64,000 bases of DNA from Lysobacterales bacterium (GTDB lineage Bacteria; Pseudomonadota; Gammaproteobacteria; Xanthomonadales; Rhodanobacteraceae), in the NCBI GenBank assembly GCA_002632325.1, contig NSJK01000007.1:92746-156745 (forward strand), given 5' to 3'. The notes below the pieces were generated by a model. That model searched no databases and was not told the origin of the DNA. It worked only from the letters and a program-made list of their open reading frames with translations. Each line of letters begins with the position of its first letter. The stretch's first letter is position 1. Below, piece after piece: positions 39,989 through 50,275 of this stretch. A program made the translations under genes and the position numbers.

Positions 39989-40783
39989 ATGACGTGCCCA
40001 CCCGCCGCCTCCAGCAATCGCGCGCGGCCCCGGCGCACGCTGAACCTGCTCAGCTGCAACATCCTCGCTGGCGGCAGCGTCAAGCGCTACCGCGACTATG
40101 TCACCGGCAGTTGGAAGCAGGTGTTGCCGCACGGCAAGCGCGAGAATCTTGATGGCTTGGCGCGCCTGCTTGGTGACTTCGATCTGGTCGCCCTGCAGGA
40201 AGCCGATGCCGGCAGCCTGCGCTCAGGCTTTCTCAATCAGACCCAATATCTCGCCGAAGCCGCGCACTTTCCGTTCTGGACCCACCAGCCCAACCGGCGC
40301 GTGTCGAAACTGGCGACCTCGAGCAATGGCTTGCTCGCGCGCGAGGAGCCTCGCGAAGTCCTCGACTACCCCTTGCCGGGTCGGATTCCCGGCCGCGGCG
40401 CGTTGTGGGTGCGCTTTGGCGATGGCACCGACGAACTGATCGTGGTCGTCGCCCACCTCTCGCTCGGCGCACAGGCGCGCGCGCGTCAGGTCGCCTTTCT
40501 CGCCGAACTGCTTGATGGCCACGAACACGCCGTGCTGATGGGTGATCTCAACACCTCGGCGCAGAGCAGGGAACTCGCGCCGCTGTTCAAGCTCACCTCG
40601 CTGGCGGCGCCCGAACAAGCCCCGGCAACGTTTCCGGCATGGCAACCCAAACGTGCGATCGACCACATCCTCGTCTCGCGCTCGATCTCGGTCGAGGCAC
40701 GCTGGGCCCTGCCGCATCAAGTATCCGATCACCTGCCGATCGCCGCGCGTATCAGCATGCCTGCCGGAACAACCCAGACCTGA
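39989..40783 (+). CDS. Endonuclease/exonuclease/phosphatase family protein
   Basis: 264 residues with the fold's motifs: LNLLSCNILAGGSV, DLVALQEAD (metal-binding Glu), VVVAHLSLG, MGDLNT (catalytic Asp-x-Asn), and DHILVSR with a final SDHLPI (catalytic His). It therefore probably hydrolyses a phosphodiester, in DNA, RNA or a lipid; the substrate is unknown. No signal peptide is visible. Start at MTCPPAASS; a GTG 30 bases earlier is also in frame. It follows the second dsbA by 52 bases, as in related genomes. Confidence 0.85.
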   Translation: MTCPPAASSNRARPRRTLNLLSCNILAGGSVKRYRDYVTGSWKQVLPHGKRENLDGLARLLGDFDLVALQEADAGSLRSGFLNQTQYLAEAAHFPFWTHQPNRRVSKLATSSNGLLAREEPREVLDYPLPGRIPGRGALWVRFGDGTDELIVVVAHLSLGAQARARQVAFLAELLDGHEHAVLMGDLNTSAQSRELAPLFKLTSLAAPEQAPATFPAWQPKRAIDHILVSRSISVEARWALPHQVSDHLPIAARISMPAGTTQT

Positions 40784-40857
40784 TACACAACCTGGTCGTG
40801 TCGCGCGGCGCAGCCCACGATTGCGCACTCTCCATGAAGTCACGAGGCAACGACAAG

Positions 40858-40884
40858 AAAAGGGCGCCACGAGGGCGCCCTTTT
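40858..40884. terminator. Bidirectional intrinsic terminator
   Basis: aaaagggcgcc, loop acgag, ggcgccctttt: a GC stem flanked by A on one side and T on the other, placed between two converging genes. It would work in both directions. Confidence 0.85.
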
Positions 40885-40904
40885 GCATTGCCTTGGTGGA
40901 TCGA

Positions 40905-43811
40905 TCAGAACTTGTACGTTGCCTGGACGTAGGTGAAACGTCCCGGCAGGTCGTAGGTGCCTGCGTCATACCCATTGAGCGTGCAGGTGTAGCACACCGG
41001 CGCCTGCTTGTTGAACAGGTTGTTGATGCCGGCCGTGAGCGACAGATTGGCCACGCCGATCGCATTGGTCCAGCCGACCTGCAGATCGTGGTAGTAGGTG
41101 TCGCCGAGCTCGTGGATCATGCTGGCGGTCTCGCAACCCGGGATGCCCGGGCCAACGCGCGAGGCACCGCTGCAGAACTCGTCCACCGCGTGGATGTAGC
41201 GTACGTTCCAGTTGACGCTCCAGTCGTTGCGCGTCCACCCCAATTGGGTGTTGATCTGCCACTTCGGAATCGAGCCGTTGTCCGTTTCGATGCCGACTGC
41301 GCGCGTCGAGACCGAACCCCAGGCATCGACTTCCTCGTACTTGTGCACCCAGGTGCCCTGCAGTGCAGCGCGCAGGCGACCAAAGCTGAACTCGTCGCTC
41401 GACCAGTTGATCTTGACGTCGACGCCATCGGTCTTGATCGTGCCGAGGTTGGTCAGCTTGTTCTCGGGCGGATTGAGATTGCCACCGGCCTGACGCGTGA
41501 ACGGCGAGCACAGCACCGGATCGACGCCGCCGGAACGGACGCAGTCATCGAGCAGGGCCTGGATGTCACGTGCACCCACCGCATCGCTGAGCTTGTGGTG
41601 GTAGTAGGTCACGCCGAAATCGAGGCGCTCGGTGCCGGCCAGGCCTTCAGCCCAGCTCGGGCTGTAGACGGTACCCAGCTGATAGCTGCGCGAGGTCTCG
41701 GGCTTGAGATTCGGGTTGCCGCCGGTGATCGTGGTGATCTGCGTGTTGGCCTGTTCGAACGAGGCCGGGACGCCCTGCGCCTGGCAGCCCGCGACATACT
41801 CCGGGCCGGCCGGGCCGGGCGAGCCGGTCGAACCGCACGGATCGACGAGCGTGGCACCGAATTGGGTCAGGCCATAGAGCTCGCCGATCGACGGCGCGCG
41901 GAAGCCGGTCGAATACGACCCGCGGAACAGCCAGTCGGCGGACGGCTGCCAGCGGAAGCCAACCTTGCCGGTGGTCTCGCCACCGAAGGTCGAATAACGC
42001 GAATAACGGCCCGCGGCGCTGAGATCGAGTGACTCGAACACCGGCACGTTGAGCTCGCCATAAACTTCGTTCACATGGTACGAAGCAGAAACGGCCTTGG
42101 CCTGAGAGTCCTGCGATTCGCCCGACTGACGCAGCGGATCGGGATCGAAGGAGCCGAAATAGCGACGGTATTCGGCGCCGGCCGCAAACGCGACCGCACG
42201 CGAGTCGATGATGTTGAAGATGTCGCCGGACACGTTGAACGAGGCCAGATCGAGCTTCTGCTGACTGCGGTCGACCTGGGTCGAGCGGATCCAGTTGATC
42301 ATCGTCGGCGTCATCGGACGCGCCTGACCACCGAACAGGTCAACCGGAACGCAGTTCGGCACTGCCGCGCAGATTGCGGGGTCGCCCAAACCCAGGGCCA
42401 GATGCGAGAGATTGAAGCCGTTGTAGAAGGTCTGGTCGGCCTTGTTCTCGGAATGCACGATGTTGGCATCCCAGTTGAGGCCACGGCCAAAGTCCCAAGT
42501 GCCGTCGAATCCGCCATTGAAATACCAGGTATCGACCGCTTGGTTGAAGATACGCGGACCCACTTCGATCGGACGCTTGGTGATCCAGCCGAGATTGTGG
42601 GCAGGATCGAGGTCGATGCCGAACGGGTTGTAGGGGTTGTTCGCCGAAATGTAGATGCTGTCGGCAATGCCGCCGGTACCCGCATACGGACCGACGAAGA
42701 TCGGCTCGGGCGCGGCCTGGTTGGCCGAGGTGCGGTTGTTGTAGAGCGCGCGGAAGTGCAGGCGCGTGGCGTCGCTGATCGAATACGTCGCGCTGGCGAA
42801 GATCGCCTTGCGCTCGTTGGGCGTGAGCAGCAGGTTGAACGGCGCGAAGTTGAAGCGATCGGCGCCGCTGAAGTTGTGGTACGTGCCTGCCGACGGGTCA
42901 GCCGGATCCCACACCGGCACCGTGGTGCCGCCATTGAGGGTGATGTCGTACCAGTTTTCCTGCGCGGCATCGCAGCCGCCGTAGCTGGTGATCGGACGTG
43001 CCGGGTCGCAGAAGGTGAAGCGCCCCTGCGGAATGCCCGAGCTGCCTGCGGCCAGACCCGCATACGGCTGAGGCATCGAGGACTGCCACCACTTGCCGGC
43101 GCTGATCCGGTCCTGCTTGAAGTAGCTGGCATTGACGATCGCGGAGAAACGCTCGCTGCTGCCGCCGATGGTGAGCGAGCCTTCCTTGGTGTCGCCGCCG
43201 AAGCCGGAATAGCGACCGAAGTAACCGCTGACTTCGGCACCGTCGAAAGTCTTGCGCGTGATGATGTTGATCACGCCCGCGATCGCGTCGGAACCGTAGA
43301 TCGCCGAGGCGCCATCTTCGAGCACTTCGATGCGCTCGATGATCGACACCGGAATCGTGTTGAGGTCGGCCGAGCCGCTCACGCCCGAGGCGGAAGACTC
43401 GTTGACCCAGCGGATGCCGTCGACGAGCACGAGCACGCGCTTTGAGCCGAGGTTGCGCAGATCGACCTGGGCCGAGCCCGCGCCGATGCCGCCGCCATCG
43501 GACGGGAAACCGAAGTTGCCCGAGGAATTGAACTTGGCGTTGAGCGCCTTGCCGCCTGCGGTGAGCTGCTGGAGGATGTCGCCCACCGTGAGCAGGCCGG
43601 TGCGCTCGATCTGCTTGCGATCGATCACGAGCACGGGCGACTGGGTTTCGACTTCGCTCTGCTTGATGCGCGAACCGGTGACTTCGATCGACTCCAGTTG
43701 CTGCGCCTTGTCACCACTGTCCTGGGCAAGCGCCGGCATGGCGTAAAGCGAAAGAAGAATCGCGCCCGCGAGCGCGTGGAATGCAACGTGTACCTGACCT
43801 CGTGAACGCAT
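40905..43811 (-). CDS. TonB-dependent outer-membrane receptor
   Basis: 968-residue outer-membrane transporter. Signal peptide [30 protein letters not shown] TonB-box-like segment [10 protein letters not shown] (about 40-49) is followed by the plug domain (about 55-170), with [10 protein letters not shown] and [28 protein letters not shown]. The rest is a 22-strand barrel with long loops, ending in the required aromatic residue, TYVQATYKF. The ligand cannot be told from sequence; no iron- or cobalamin-linked neighbours are present. A ggagagttcc ribosome site fixes the start. It is divergent from the lytic transglycosylase across 196 bases. Confidence 0.93.
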   Translation of the reverse strand: MRSRGQVHVAFHALAGAILLSLYAMPALAQDSGDKAQQLESIEVTGSRIKQSEVETQSPVLVIDRKQIERTGLLTVGDILQQLTAGGKALNAKFNSSGNFGFPSDGGGIGAGSAQVDLRNLGSKRVLVLVDGIRWVNESSASGVSGSADLNTIPVSIIERIEVLEDGASAIYGSDAIAGVINIITRKTFDGAEVSGYFGRYSGFGGDTKEGSLTIGGSSERFSAIVNASYFKQDRISAGKWWQSSMPQPYAGLAAGSSGIPQGRFTFCDPARPITSYGGCDAAQENWYDITLNGGTTVPVWDPADPSAGTYHNFSGADRFNFAPFNLLLTPNERKAIFASATYSISDATRLHFRALYNNRTSANQAAPEPIFVGPYAGTGGIADSIYISANNPYNPFGIDLDPAHNLGWITKRPIEVGPRIFNQAVDTWYFNGGFDGTWDFGRGLNWDANIVHSENKADQTFYNGFNLSHLALGLGDPAICAAVPNCVPVDLFGGQARPMTPTMINWIRSTQVDRSQQKLDLASFNVSGDIFNIIDSRAVAFAAGAEYRRYFGSFDPDPLRQSGESQDSQAKAVSASYHVNEVYGELNVPVFESLDLSAAGRYSRYSTFGGETTGKVGFRWQPSADWLFRGSYSTGFRAPSIGELYGLTQFGATLVDPCGSTGSPGPAGPEYVAGCQAQGVPASFEQANTQITTITGGNPNLKPETSRSYQLGTVYSPSWAEGLAGTERLDFGVTYYHHKLSDAVGARDIQALLDDCVRSGGVDPVLCSPFTRQAGGNLNPPENKLTNLGTIKTDGVDVKINWSSDEFSFGRLRAALQGTWVHKYEEVDAWGSVSTRAVGIETDNGSIPKWQINTQLGWTRNDWSVNWNVRYIHAVDEFCSGASRVGPGIPGCETASMIHELGDTYYHDLQVGWTNAIGVANLSLTAGINNLFNKQAPVCYTCTLNGYDAGTYDLPGRFTYVQATYKF

Positions 43812-44007
43812 GGAACTCTCCAGTTCGAAACCAAGGAAGACAGCGGCCTCACCTGCTTTCGGGCCACACGCACCCCACCCCCACTGCAGGCATTAGGAAA
43901 ATGTAAATGAAATGTTTGGCATTTGTACAGTCCCGATATGGGAGCCACGCCCTTTCCGGCCCGCAGCTAGCTAAACTGCGGGGTACGGCCAAACGCCGAG
44001 GAGCCGC

Positions 44008-46113
44008 ATGGGTTTTCGCCTGTACCTGCACCGCCGGATGCGGTGCGTCGCACCATTCCTGATCGCAAGCAGCCTCGCGACCGCCAGTCCCGTCAGTATC
44101 GAGACCCAGCGCGAAGCCTTCCGCGCCGCCCTGAAAGCGTCCGCGCAGCCGGCCAGCGACGACGCCCAGCGCTGGAATGCCCTGCTTCGGGACAACCACT
44201 ACCCGCTCTACCCTTACGTCGAGCTGGCGGGATTGCGCGGCAACCTCAAGTCGCGCACTGCAGCTGAAATCAAGGCCTTTCTCGAGCGCTTCCCCGATAC
44301 CTTGCCTGCCAATGACCTGCGCAAGGCCTGGCTGCGCGAGCTCGCGCGGCGCGGCGACTGGCCCAGATTTCGCCAGTTCGAGGCGTCATTCACCGATACC
44401 GACCTGCAATGCGACGCGCTGCAGGCACGGCTGGCTGCGGGCGACAAGCTCGACTTTGCCAAGGATCTGGAAGCGATCTGGAGCAATGACCGCGCTCTGC
44501 CTGATGCCTGCACGCCGGTGCTGGCCGCCGCGCGCGCGCAAGGCGCCCTGACCGATGCCGAACTCTGGGCCCGCATCGAGCGCAGCGCGACCAGCGGCAA
44601 CACTGCGGCCGCGAGCGACGCTGCGGCCCTGCTCAGCGGCACGGCGCGCACCGAAGCCGATCGCATCGTCGCCACCTTGAGTGACCCGGCCACGCAACTG
44701 GCCAAGGCCAAGACCTGGGCCGACAGCGCGCGCAACCGCGATGCGATCAGTTGGGGCCTGGCGCGGCTCGCACGCCGCAACAGCCTCGGCGCGCAGACGC
44801 TGTGGGCTGACCTTGGCGCACGTTTCAAGTGGGACGACACACAAAAGGATCGCGTACTCAACGCGATCGCACTGTATCGCGCGACGAGTTATTCACCCGA
44901 CGCGCTGGCCCGACTCAAGGCCTTGCCCGATGCCGCCGACGACGATGCCACGCGCGAATGGCATGTGCGCATGGCCCTGATCAGCGGCGACTACGCCGAA
45001 ACCCTGAGCGCGCTCGATCGCATGACCGAGGTGCAGAAGGCCGATGCACGCTGGCGTTATCTGCGCGCGCGCATTCTCGGCAAACTCGGCCGCGAAGCCG
45101 AAGCGCAGCCGATCCTCGCTGAAGTCGCGCGCGAGGCGAATTTCCACGGCTTCCTCGCCGCCGACTGGCTCGACCAGCCCTATTCGATCTGCGCCGACAC
45201 GCTGGCCGGCGGGGAGGCCGCCGAGACGCGCATCGCGCAGCAGCCCGACCTCGCCCGCGCCTTCGAATTTCGCGCACTCGGCATGTTGCGCGAAGCGCGC
45301 CGCGAATGGACCTTCGCGATGAACAAGCTCGACGACAACGACAAACGTCTGGCTGCCGATCGTGCCTATCGCAGCGGCTGGTACGACCGCGCGGTGTTTT
45401 TCTTTTCGGCCGACCCGCGCACGCAGCGCCTGTACGAACAGCGCTTTCCCTTGGGCATGGCCGATACCATGCACCGCGCCGCGCATGATGCCGGCATCGA
45501 CCCGAGCTGGGCCTACGGCATCCTGCGTGCCGAAAGCGCGTGGATGAGCGACGCACGTTCGAGTGCCAATGCCTACGGCCTCATGCAGCTCCTGCCCGCC
45601 GTCGGCAAGCAGGTGGCCAAGTCGCTCAAGTTGCCCTTCGGCGGCGCCGAGGATCTGTTCAAGCCCGAATTCAACATCCAACTCGGCACCACCTATCTGG
45701 CGCAGATGGCCGATGCCTTCCAGGGCAGTCCCTGGCTCGCCAGCGCTGCTTACAACGCCGGTGAAGGCGCGGTCGATCGTTGGGTCGCTGCACGCGGCAC
45801 GCTCGATCCCGACTTCTTCGTCGAGACGATTCCCTACAAGGAAACCCGAGAATACGTGGCGCGCGTAATGGCCTTCAGCGTGATCTACGACTGGCGCCTC
45901 AACGGCAAGGTACTCACGTTGTCCTCGCGCATGCCCAGGATCGGTCAGGCCTACGTGCTGCCCGATGCCGACACCCCGCGCAAGGCCGTGATCTGCGTGC
46001 CGGGCGGAACCGTGGCGACGCCCGTCGCCGCGCCAACGGCCGCCCAGGATCCTGCGCCCACACCGACGGTCGCCAGTCCGACCCCGCCAGCGCATTGGCT
46101 CGGCATGCGGTGA
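44008..46113 (+). CDS. slt: Soluble lytic murein transglycosylase
   Basis: 701 residues, periplasmic. It cleaves peptidoglycan glycan strands with formation of 1,6-anhydro-MurNAc. An N-terminal signal segment (FLIASSLATA) leads to the long superhelical U- and L-domains (about 35-480). The C-terminal catalytic domain has the glutamate in ILRAESAWMSDARS (Glu509), AYGLMQLLPAVGKQVA and ASAAYNAGEGAVDRW, as in Slt70. A Pro/Ala-rich tail follows the catalytic domain. Ribosome site gaggagccgc. Confidence 0.93.
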   Translation: MGFRLYLHRRMRCVAPFLIASSLATASPVSIETQREAFRAALKASAQPASDDAQRWNALLRDNHYPLYPYVELAGLRGNLKSRTAAEIKAFLERFPDTLPANDLRKAWLRELARRGDWPRFRQFEASFTDTDLQCDALQARLAAGDKLDFAKDLEAIWSNDRALPDACTPVLAAARAQGALTDAELWARIERSATSGNTAAASDAAALLSGTARTEADRIVATLSDPATQLAKAKTWADSARNRDAISWGLARLARRNSLGAQTLWADLGARFKWDDTQKDRVLNAIALYRATSYSPDALARLKALPDAADDDATREWHVRMALISGDYAETLSALDRMTEVQKADARWRYLRARILGKLGREAEAQPILAEVAREANFHGFLAADWLDQPYSICADTLAGGEAAETRIAQQPDLARAFEFRALGMLREARREWTFAMNKLDDNDKRLAADRAYRSGWYDRAVFFFSADPRTQRLYEQRFPLGMADTMHRAAHDAGIDPSWAYGILRAESAWMSDARSSANAYGLMQLLPAVGKQVAKSLKLPFGGAEDLFKPEFNIQLGTTYLAQMADAFQGSPWLASAAYNAGEGAVDRWVAARGTLDPDFFVETIPYKETREYVARVMAFSVIYDWRLNGKVLTLSSRMPRIGQAYVLPDADTPRKAVICVPGGTVATPVAAPTAAQDPAPTPTVASPTPPAHWLGMR

Positions 46114-46167
46114 CCGGCGTCTGCGTCATCGCTGGCACAATGCGGCGTGGCCAAGGAACATCCAGCG

Positions 46168-47403
46168 ATGCGCATCTATCTCGTCGGCGGCGCAGTCCGT
46201 GATCGGCTGCTCGGTCGCGCCGTGGCCGATCGCGATTTCGTGGTCGTCGGCGCCACGCCGCAGGACATGCTCGATCACGGCTATCGGCCGGTGGGCAGGG
46301 ATTTTCCGGTGTTCCTGCATGCGCAGACCCACGAGGAATACGCACTTGCGCGCACCGAACGCAAGAGCGGCCACGGCTATCACGGTTTCGTCTTTCAAAC
46401 CGATGCGTCGGTGACGCTCGAGGAAGACCTCGCGCGCCGCGATCTCACCATCAACGCGATCGCGCAGGACGAGCATGGCGCACTCATCGATCCGTTTGGC
46501 GGACAGCGCGACCTCGAAGCGCGCCTGCTGCGCCACGTCACGCCGGCCTTTGCCGAAGATCCGGTGCGCGTGCTGCGGGTGGCACGCTTTGCCGCACGCT
46601 TCGCGCAGCTGGGCTTTCGCGTCGCCGAGGAAACGCTCGCGCTGATGCAACAGATGGTGGCTGCCGGCGAGATCGATCATCTGGTACCCGAACGCGTCTG
46701 GCAGGAAACGCGCAAGGCGCTTGCCGAACCGACGCCGTCGGCCTTCCTGCGCACGCTGCGCGCCTGCGGCGCCCTGCGTGTGCTGTTTGCCGAAGTTGAT
46801 GCGCTTTACGGCGTGCCGCAGCGCGCCGAGTATCACCCCGAGATCGACACCGGCATTCACATCGAACTCGTGCTCGACATGGCCGCACGGCTTGCGCCCG
46901 GCGATGATCTGGTCGGCTTCTGTGCGCTCACGCATGATCTGGGCAAGGCGCTCACGCCAGCGGCGGAACTGCCGCGCCATGTCCTGCACGAGCAGCGTGG
47001 CGTGGCGCCATTGCGCGCGCTGTGCGCGCGGCTCAAGCCACCAGCCGAACATGCCGCACTCGCCGAACTGGTGTGCCGGCATCACCTGACCGCGCATCGC
47101 GCGCTCGAACTGCGCGCGAGCACGCTGCTGCGTCTGCTCGAATCACTCGATTGCCTGCGCCGGCCCGAACGCCTCTCGCCTTTCCTGCTCGCCTGCGAGG
47201 CCGATGCACGCGGACGCACCGGCCACGCCGAACAGCCCTGGCCGCAATCCTCGATCCTGCGCGCAGCGCTCGAAGCGGCACGCGCGGTCGATACGGCGCC
47301 ACTGCTCGCGCAAGGATTGCAAGGCCCCGCGATCGGCGCGGCGTTGCGCAAGGCGCGTATCCGCGCGATCGCGGCGCTCAAGGCCAACTCTCACGCTTCG
47401 TGA
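46168..47403 (+). CDS. cca: CCA-adding tRNA nucleotidyltransferase with HD domain
   Basis: Adds or repairs the CCA end of tRNAs without a template. 411 residues, as in the E. coli enzyme (412). N-terminal nucleotidyltransferase: [13 protein letters not shown], then DRDFVVVGA with the metal-binding Asp-x-Asp, and [10 protein letters not shown]. The C-terminal HD domain, with [18 protein letters not shown] and [13 protein letters not shown], carries the phosphatase and 2',3'-cyclic phosphodiesterase activities of this subgroup. The ATG at 46168 is preferred over an in-frame GTG 21 bases earlier because an aaggaa ribosome site lies between them. Confidence 0.93.
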   Translation: MRIYLVGGAVRDRLLGRAVADRDFVVVGATPQDMLDHGYRPVGRDFPVFLHAQTHEEYALARTERKSGHGYHGFVFQTDASVTLEEDLARRDLTINAIAQDEHGALIDPFGGQRDLEARLLRHVTPAFAEDPVRVLRVARFAARFAQLGFRVAEETLALMQQMVAAGEIDHLVPERVWQETRKALAEPTPSAFLRTLRACGALRVLFAEVDALYGVPQRAEYHPEIDTGIHIELVLDMAARLAPGDDLVGFCALTHDLGKALTPAAELPRHVLHEQRGVAPLRALCARLKPPAEHAALAELVCRHHLTAHRALELRASTLLRLLESLDCLRRPERLSPFLLACEADARGRTGHAEQPWPQSSILRAALEAARAVDTAPLLAQGLQGPAIGAALRKARIRAIAALKANSHAS

Positions 47404-47424
47404 TCGAGATCGCGTTGCTGTGCG

Positions 47425-48651
47425 CTACAACCGCCGCGACAGATCGACCCTGCGCAGCGACGGCAGGGCGCCATCGAGTCCGCGCGCGAAGGCCATCACC
47501 TGAAAGCGTTCACCCATTTCACCGGGCAAGCTCAGGCGCTTGATCGCGGTGGTCTGCCGCACGCGTTCGACTTCATCCCCTTGCGCATCGACGAGATCGA
47601 GCAAGCCACTGGCCAGCAGGAACTGGCCCTGCGGCGCATAGCCGACGAAATCGAAGCCTGCTCCGACGCCGGCTTCGGCCAGCGCGGTGAAGTCGACGAA
47701 GGCGGTCAGATCGGTGAGGCCGGGCCAGTGCAGCGGGTCGGCATGCGCGCGATGGCGGTAGTGACAGACCAGCGTACCGTCGCTGCGCTCGGGCAGATAG
47801 AATTCGGCGCGCGGATAGCCGTAGTCGGCAAACAACAGCAGGCCGCACTCGAGCGGCGCAGCGATAGCCTGCAACCAATATGGCAACTGCGGCAGGATCT
47901 CGCTGCGATAGCCATCGGCAAAGGGCGCACCGAGCTCGCGTTCGACATGCCGCACGGCGCCTGCGACCAGCGCATCAGCCGGACGATCGACACGCACGAA
48001 GCGGCCGTGCTCGCGCGCGATGCATTCCTCGTACACCTCGCCATCACGCAAGGTGAAACGCGTGGCCGGCAAGGCATCGATCACCTCGTTGGCAAACAGC
48101 ACGCCCTGCCACGCGTCCTCCGGCGGCCGCTCGATCCACCTCACGCGCGCGGCGAGGGATGCGTCCAGTTGCGCATGCACGTGTTCATGCTGACGCGCGC
48201 GCAGATCGGCGCTGGGCTCGAGCATGAGATAGCGCCGCGGCAGCGCATCCCGCGCCGCCAGTTCACGCAGGGCGTCGACGGCAAATGCGCCGCTGCCACC
48301 ACCCAGTTCGAGGAACTCGGCCTGCGGCCCGAGTTCGCGCAGACTCGGCGCCAAGGCGCGTGCAATGCAGCGTGCATACAACGGCCCGAGTTCAGGCGCG
48401 GTGATGAAGTCGCCGGCGGCGCCGAATTTCATGCGTCCGGCGCTGTAGTAGCCCAGACCCGGCGCATACAGGCACAGCATCATGAAGCGCGAGAACGGCA
48501 TCGGTCCCTGCGCGGCGATTTCATTGGCGATCAGGGCAACGAGCTGATCCGAATGCGCGCGCTCGTCGGCATCGGGCTCGGGGAGCTGGGTCTGCACGAA
48601 ACAGGGTCGGGGTTTTCTGCGACACTCGCGCGGTGCCAATGCGGCCAGCAT
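47425..48651 (-). CDS. SAM-dependent methyltransferase, MidA/NDUFAF7 family (DUF185)
   Basis: 408 residues. Family motifs: GYYSAGRMKFGAAGDFITAPELGPLYARC, the SAM-binding FLELGGGSGAFAVDALREL (about 113-131), FANEVIDALPATRF and LFADYGYPRAEFYLPERSDGTLVCHYRHR. Eukaryotic relatives methylate an arginine of a respiratory complex I subunit; the bacterial role is less clear. Cytoplasmic. It lies back to back with the pteridine reductase gene, 20 bases apart. Confidence 0.9.
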   Translation of the reverse strand: MLAALAPRECRRKPRPCFVQTQLPEPDADERAHSDQLVALIANEIAAQGPMPFSRFMMLCLYAPGLGYYSAGRMKFGAAGDFITAPELGPLYARCIARALAPSLRELGPQAEFLELGGGSGAFAVDALRELAARDALPRRYLMLEPSADLRARQHEHVHAQLDASLAARVRWIERPPEDAWQGVLFANEVIDALPATRFTLRDGEVYEECIAREHGRFVRVDRPADALVAGAVRHVERELGAPFADGYRSEILPQLPYWLQAIAAPLECGLLLFADYGYPRAEFYLPERSDGTLVCHYRHRAHADPLHWPGLTDLTAFVDFTALAEAGVGAGFDFVGYAPQGQFLLASGLLDLVDAQGDEVERVRQTTAIKRLSLPGEMGERFQVMAFARGLDGALPSLRRVDLSRRL

Positions 48652-48671
48652 AACCCGGGGAGAGTTCAGCG

Positions 48672-49418
48672 ATGCAAACCCAATCCGCGCGCCCGGTCGC
48701 GTTGGTCACCGGCGCTGCCCGTCGCATCGGTGCGCAGATCGCGCGCACCCTGCATGCTGCCGGCTACGATCTCGCCCTGCATGGCCGCCATTCCTTCGCC
48801 GAACTCGAAGCCTTGAGCGCCGAACTCGAGACTGCCCGGCGCAACAGCACGATCGCGCTGCATGCCGATCTGGCCGACCCCGACAGCCTGCCTGAACTGA
48901 TCGACGCTGCACTGGCGCGCTTCAGTCGACTCGACGCACTGGTCAACAACGCATCGCAGTTCTATGCCACGCCACTGGAGACCGCCAGCGTCGCGCAATG
49001 GGACGAGCTGCTCGCGGTCAATGCGCGCGCGCCGTTCTTCCTCGCCCGCGCCGCTGCGCCGGCACTGCGCGAGACGCAAGGCGCGATCGTCAACATCACC
49101 GACATCTACGCGCAGCGTCCACTCGGCGAGCACGCGCTCTACGACATCAGCAAGGCCGCGCTGTTGATGGCGACCAAGGTTCTCGCGCTCGAACTCGGGC
49201 CGCAGGTTCGCGTCAACGCGGTCGCACCGGGCAACGTGCTGTGGTCGACCAATCCGATCAAGGCCGAGACCGAACAGACCGTGATCGAGCGCACCACCCT
49301 GCGGCGTCAAGGCACGCCGCAGGACATCGCCAACGCGGTGCTGTTCCTGCTGCGCGATGCGGGCTATTGCAGCGGCATCGTGCTGCCGGTCGATGGCGGC
49401 CGCCTGCTGCACATCTGA
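48672..49418 (+). CDS. Pteridine reductase (FolM-like short-chain dehydrogenase)
   Basis: 248-residue SDR. The nucleotide-binding loop is TGAARRIG (14-21), in which the arginine pair replacing the usual SDR glycines marks pteridine reductases (TGxxxRIG). NNAS, the active-site YDISKAA (Tyr-x-x-x-Lys) and a GG at the end of the substrate loop are present. It reduces dihydropterins or dihydrofolate with NADPH. It converges on folK and folB, so the locus concerns folate and pterins. Confidence 0.87.
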   Translation: MQTQSARPVALVTGAARRIGAQIARTLHAAGYDLALHGRHSFAELEALSAELETARRNSTIALHADLADPDSLPELIDAALARFSRLDALVNNASQFYATPLETASVAQWDELLAVNARAPFFLARAAAPALRETQGAIVNITDIYAQRPLGEHALYDISKAALLMATKVLALELGPQVRVNAVAPGNVLWSTNPIKAETEQTVIERTTLRRQGTPQDIANAVLFLLRDAGYCSGIVLPVDGGRLLHI

Positions 49419-49425
49419 ACCCAAC

Positions 49426-49827
49426 TCAAGGCGCGTCGATTTCGATGCCGGCATCAGCCAGCAAGGCGAGCGTGTGTGCCTGCGCGAACTCGCCCTTGGC
49501 GAGCGCGTGTGGATCGGCCTGCCAGCGCGCATCGACCCATCGTGCGAGCAGGTCGATGTCGATGGCGACCTCGGCCTCATCGCGGCGTCGACCCAGATTC
49601 GCTTCGATGGCCTTGAGCGCCGTCACGAGTGCCTTCGCATCGCCTTCGAACTCGATCTCGACGAGTGCGTTGAAATAGCTGCGCCGCGGATCGCGGCTGC
49701 CCGGCCCGTGGCGGATCGGCGCGCGCAATCGGACCATGCCGAGCCCGCTCAATTCACGCAAGGCTTCGTGTACGCGCTCATCGCTTGCGAGGGTCGAGCC
49801 GAGCAGGAGCAACCAGCGTGCAGGCAT
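49426..49827 (-). CDS. folK: HPPK-like pyrophosphokinase (FolK), divergent
   Basis: 133 residues, shorter than typical FolK (about 160). The N terminus LLLLGSTLASDERVHEALREL and SYFNALVEIEFEGDAKALVTALKAIEANLGRRRDEAEVAIDIDLLARW match the family, which transfers pyrophosphate from ATP to hydroxymethyl-dihydropterin. The usual Gly-Pro-Arg before the Asp-x-Asp metal site is replaced by AEV here; IDIDLL itself is intact. Its start overlaps the folB stop (tgATG), so it is coupled. It may be a degenerate or altered-substrate enzyme, with another FolK elsewhere. Confidence 0.75.
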   Translation of the reverse strand: MPARWLLLLGSTLASDERVHEALRELSGLGMVRLRAPIRHGPGSRDPRRSYFNALVEIEFEGDAKALVTALKAIEANLGRRRDEAEVAIDIDLLARWVDARWQADPHALAKGEFAQAHTLALLADAGIEIDAP

Positions 49828-50186
49828 CAGTCGAAGGTCCGACGCAAGTGCACACCGACGCTGGCGCAGCCGAGCGCCTGCGCCGCCAGCGGTTTGGCCA
49901 CGCGCAAGTCAATCGCACGCGCCGCAAAGCGCTGCCGCAACAAACTGCAAGCCTGTTCGGCGAAGGACTCGAGCAGGTCGCCGTCCCACTGCGCAGCCCA
50001 CTCGCGCAGGGCCGTGGCGATGGCGGCGTAATCGAAACTGTCGCTGAGCGCGCCACTCGCCGCCGCGGTGCGATTGTCGAAACCGAGCTCAAGCGTGAGT
50101 AGCAGCGGCTGAAGTCTGTCGCGCTCGCCAGCGTACACGCCGATGCAGGCTTCGACATGCAGCGCATTGATGAAAACATGATCCAT
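49827..50186 (-). CDS. folB: Dihydroneopterin aldolase
   Basis: 119 residues. Converts dihydroneopterin to hydroxymethyl-dihydropterin and glycolaldehyde. Signature VEACIGVYAGERDRLQPLLLTLEL near the N terminus includes the conserved glutamate; the catalytic lysine is in LRVAKPLAAQAL near the C terminus. Start chosen at MDHVFINALHV; the longer upstream frame has no similarity. It forms a two-gene unit with folK. Confidence 0.9.
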   Translation of the reverse strand: MDHVFINALHVEACIGVYAGERDRLQPLLLTLELGFDNRTAAASGALSDSFDYAAIATALREWAAQWDGDLLESFAEQACSLLRQRFAARAIDLRVAKPLAAQALGCASVGVHLRRTFD

Positions 50187-50275
50187 GGACGACGATCGCA
50201 GAGGGGCAAGGTGCCGATGATCGGCATTCGGCGATGTTGCGACAAGTCGGCAAGCGCGGCGCATACTGCGCAGCG

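Noticed and set aside
42075..43445. 456-codon plus-strand frame opposite the TonB receptor
   Set aside because: The minus strand has the plug and barrel motifs; the plus frame is Arg/Val-rich without motif.
43812..44007. Fur box or other named operator in the receptor-transglycosylase divergent region
   Set aside because: There is an AT-rich patch (about 43895-43930) that may hold promoters, but no Fur-like 19-base palindrome or clear -35/-10 pair was found.
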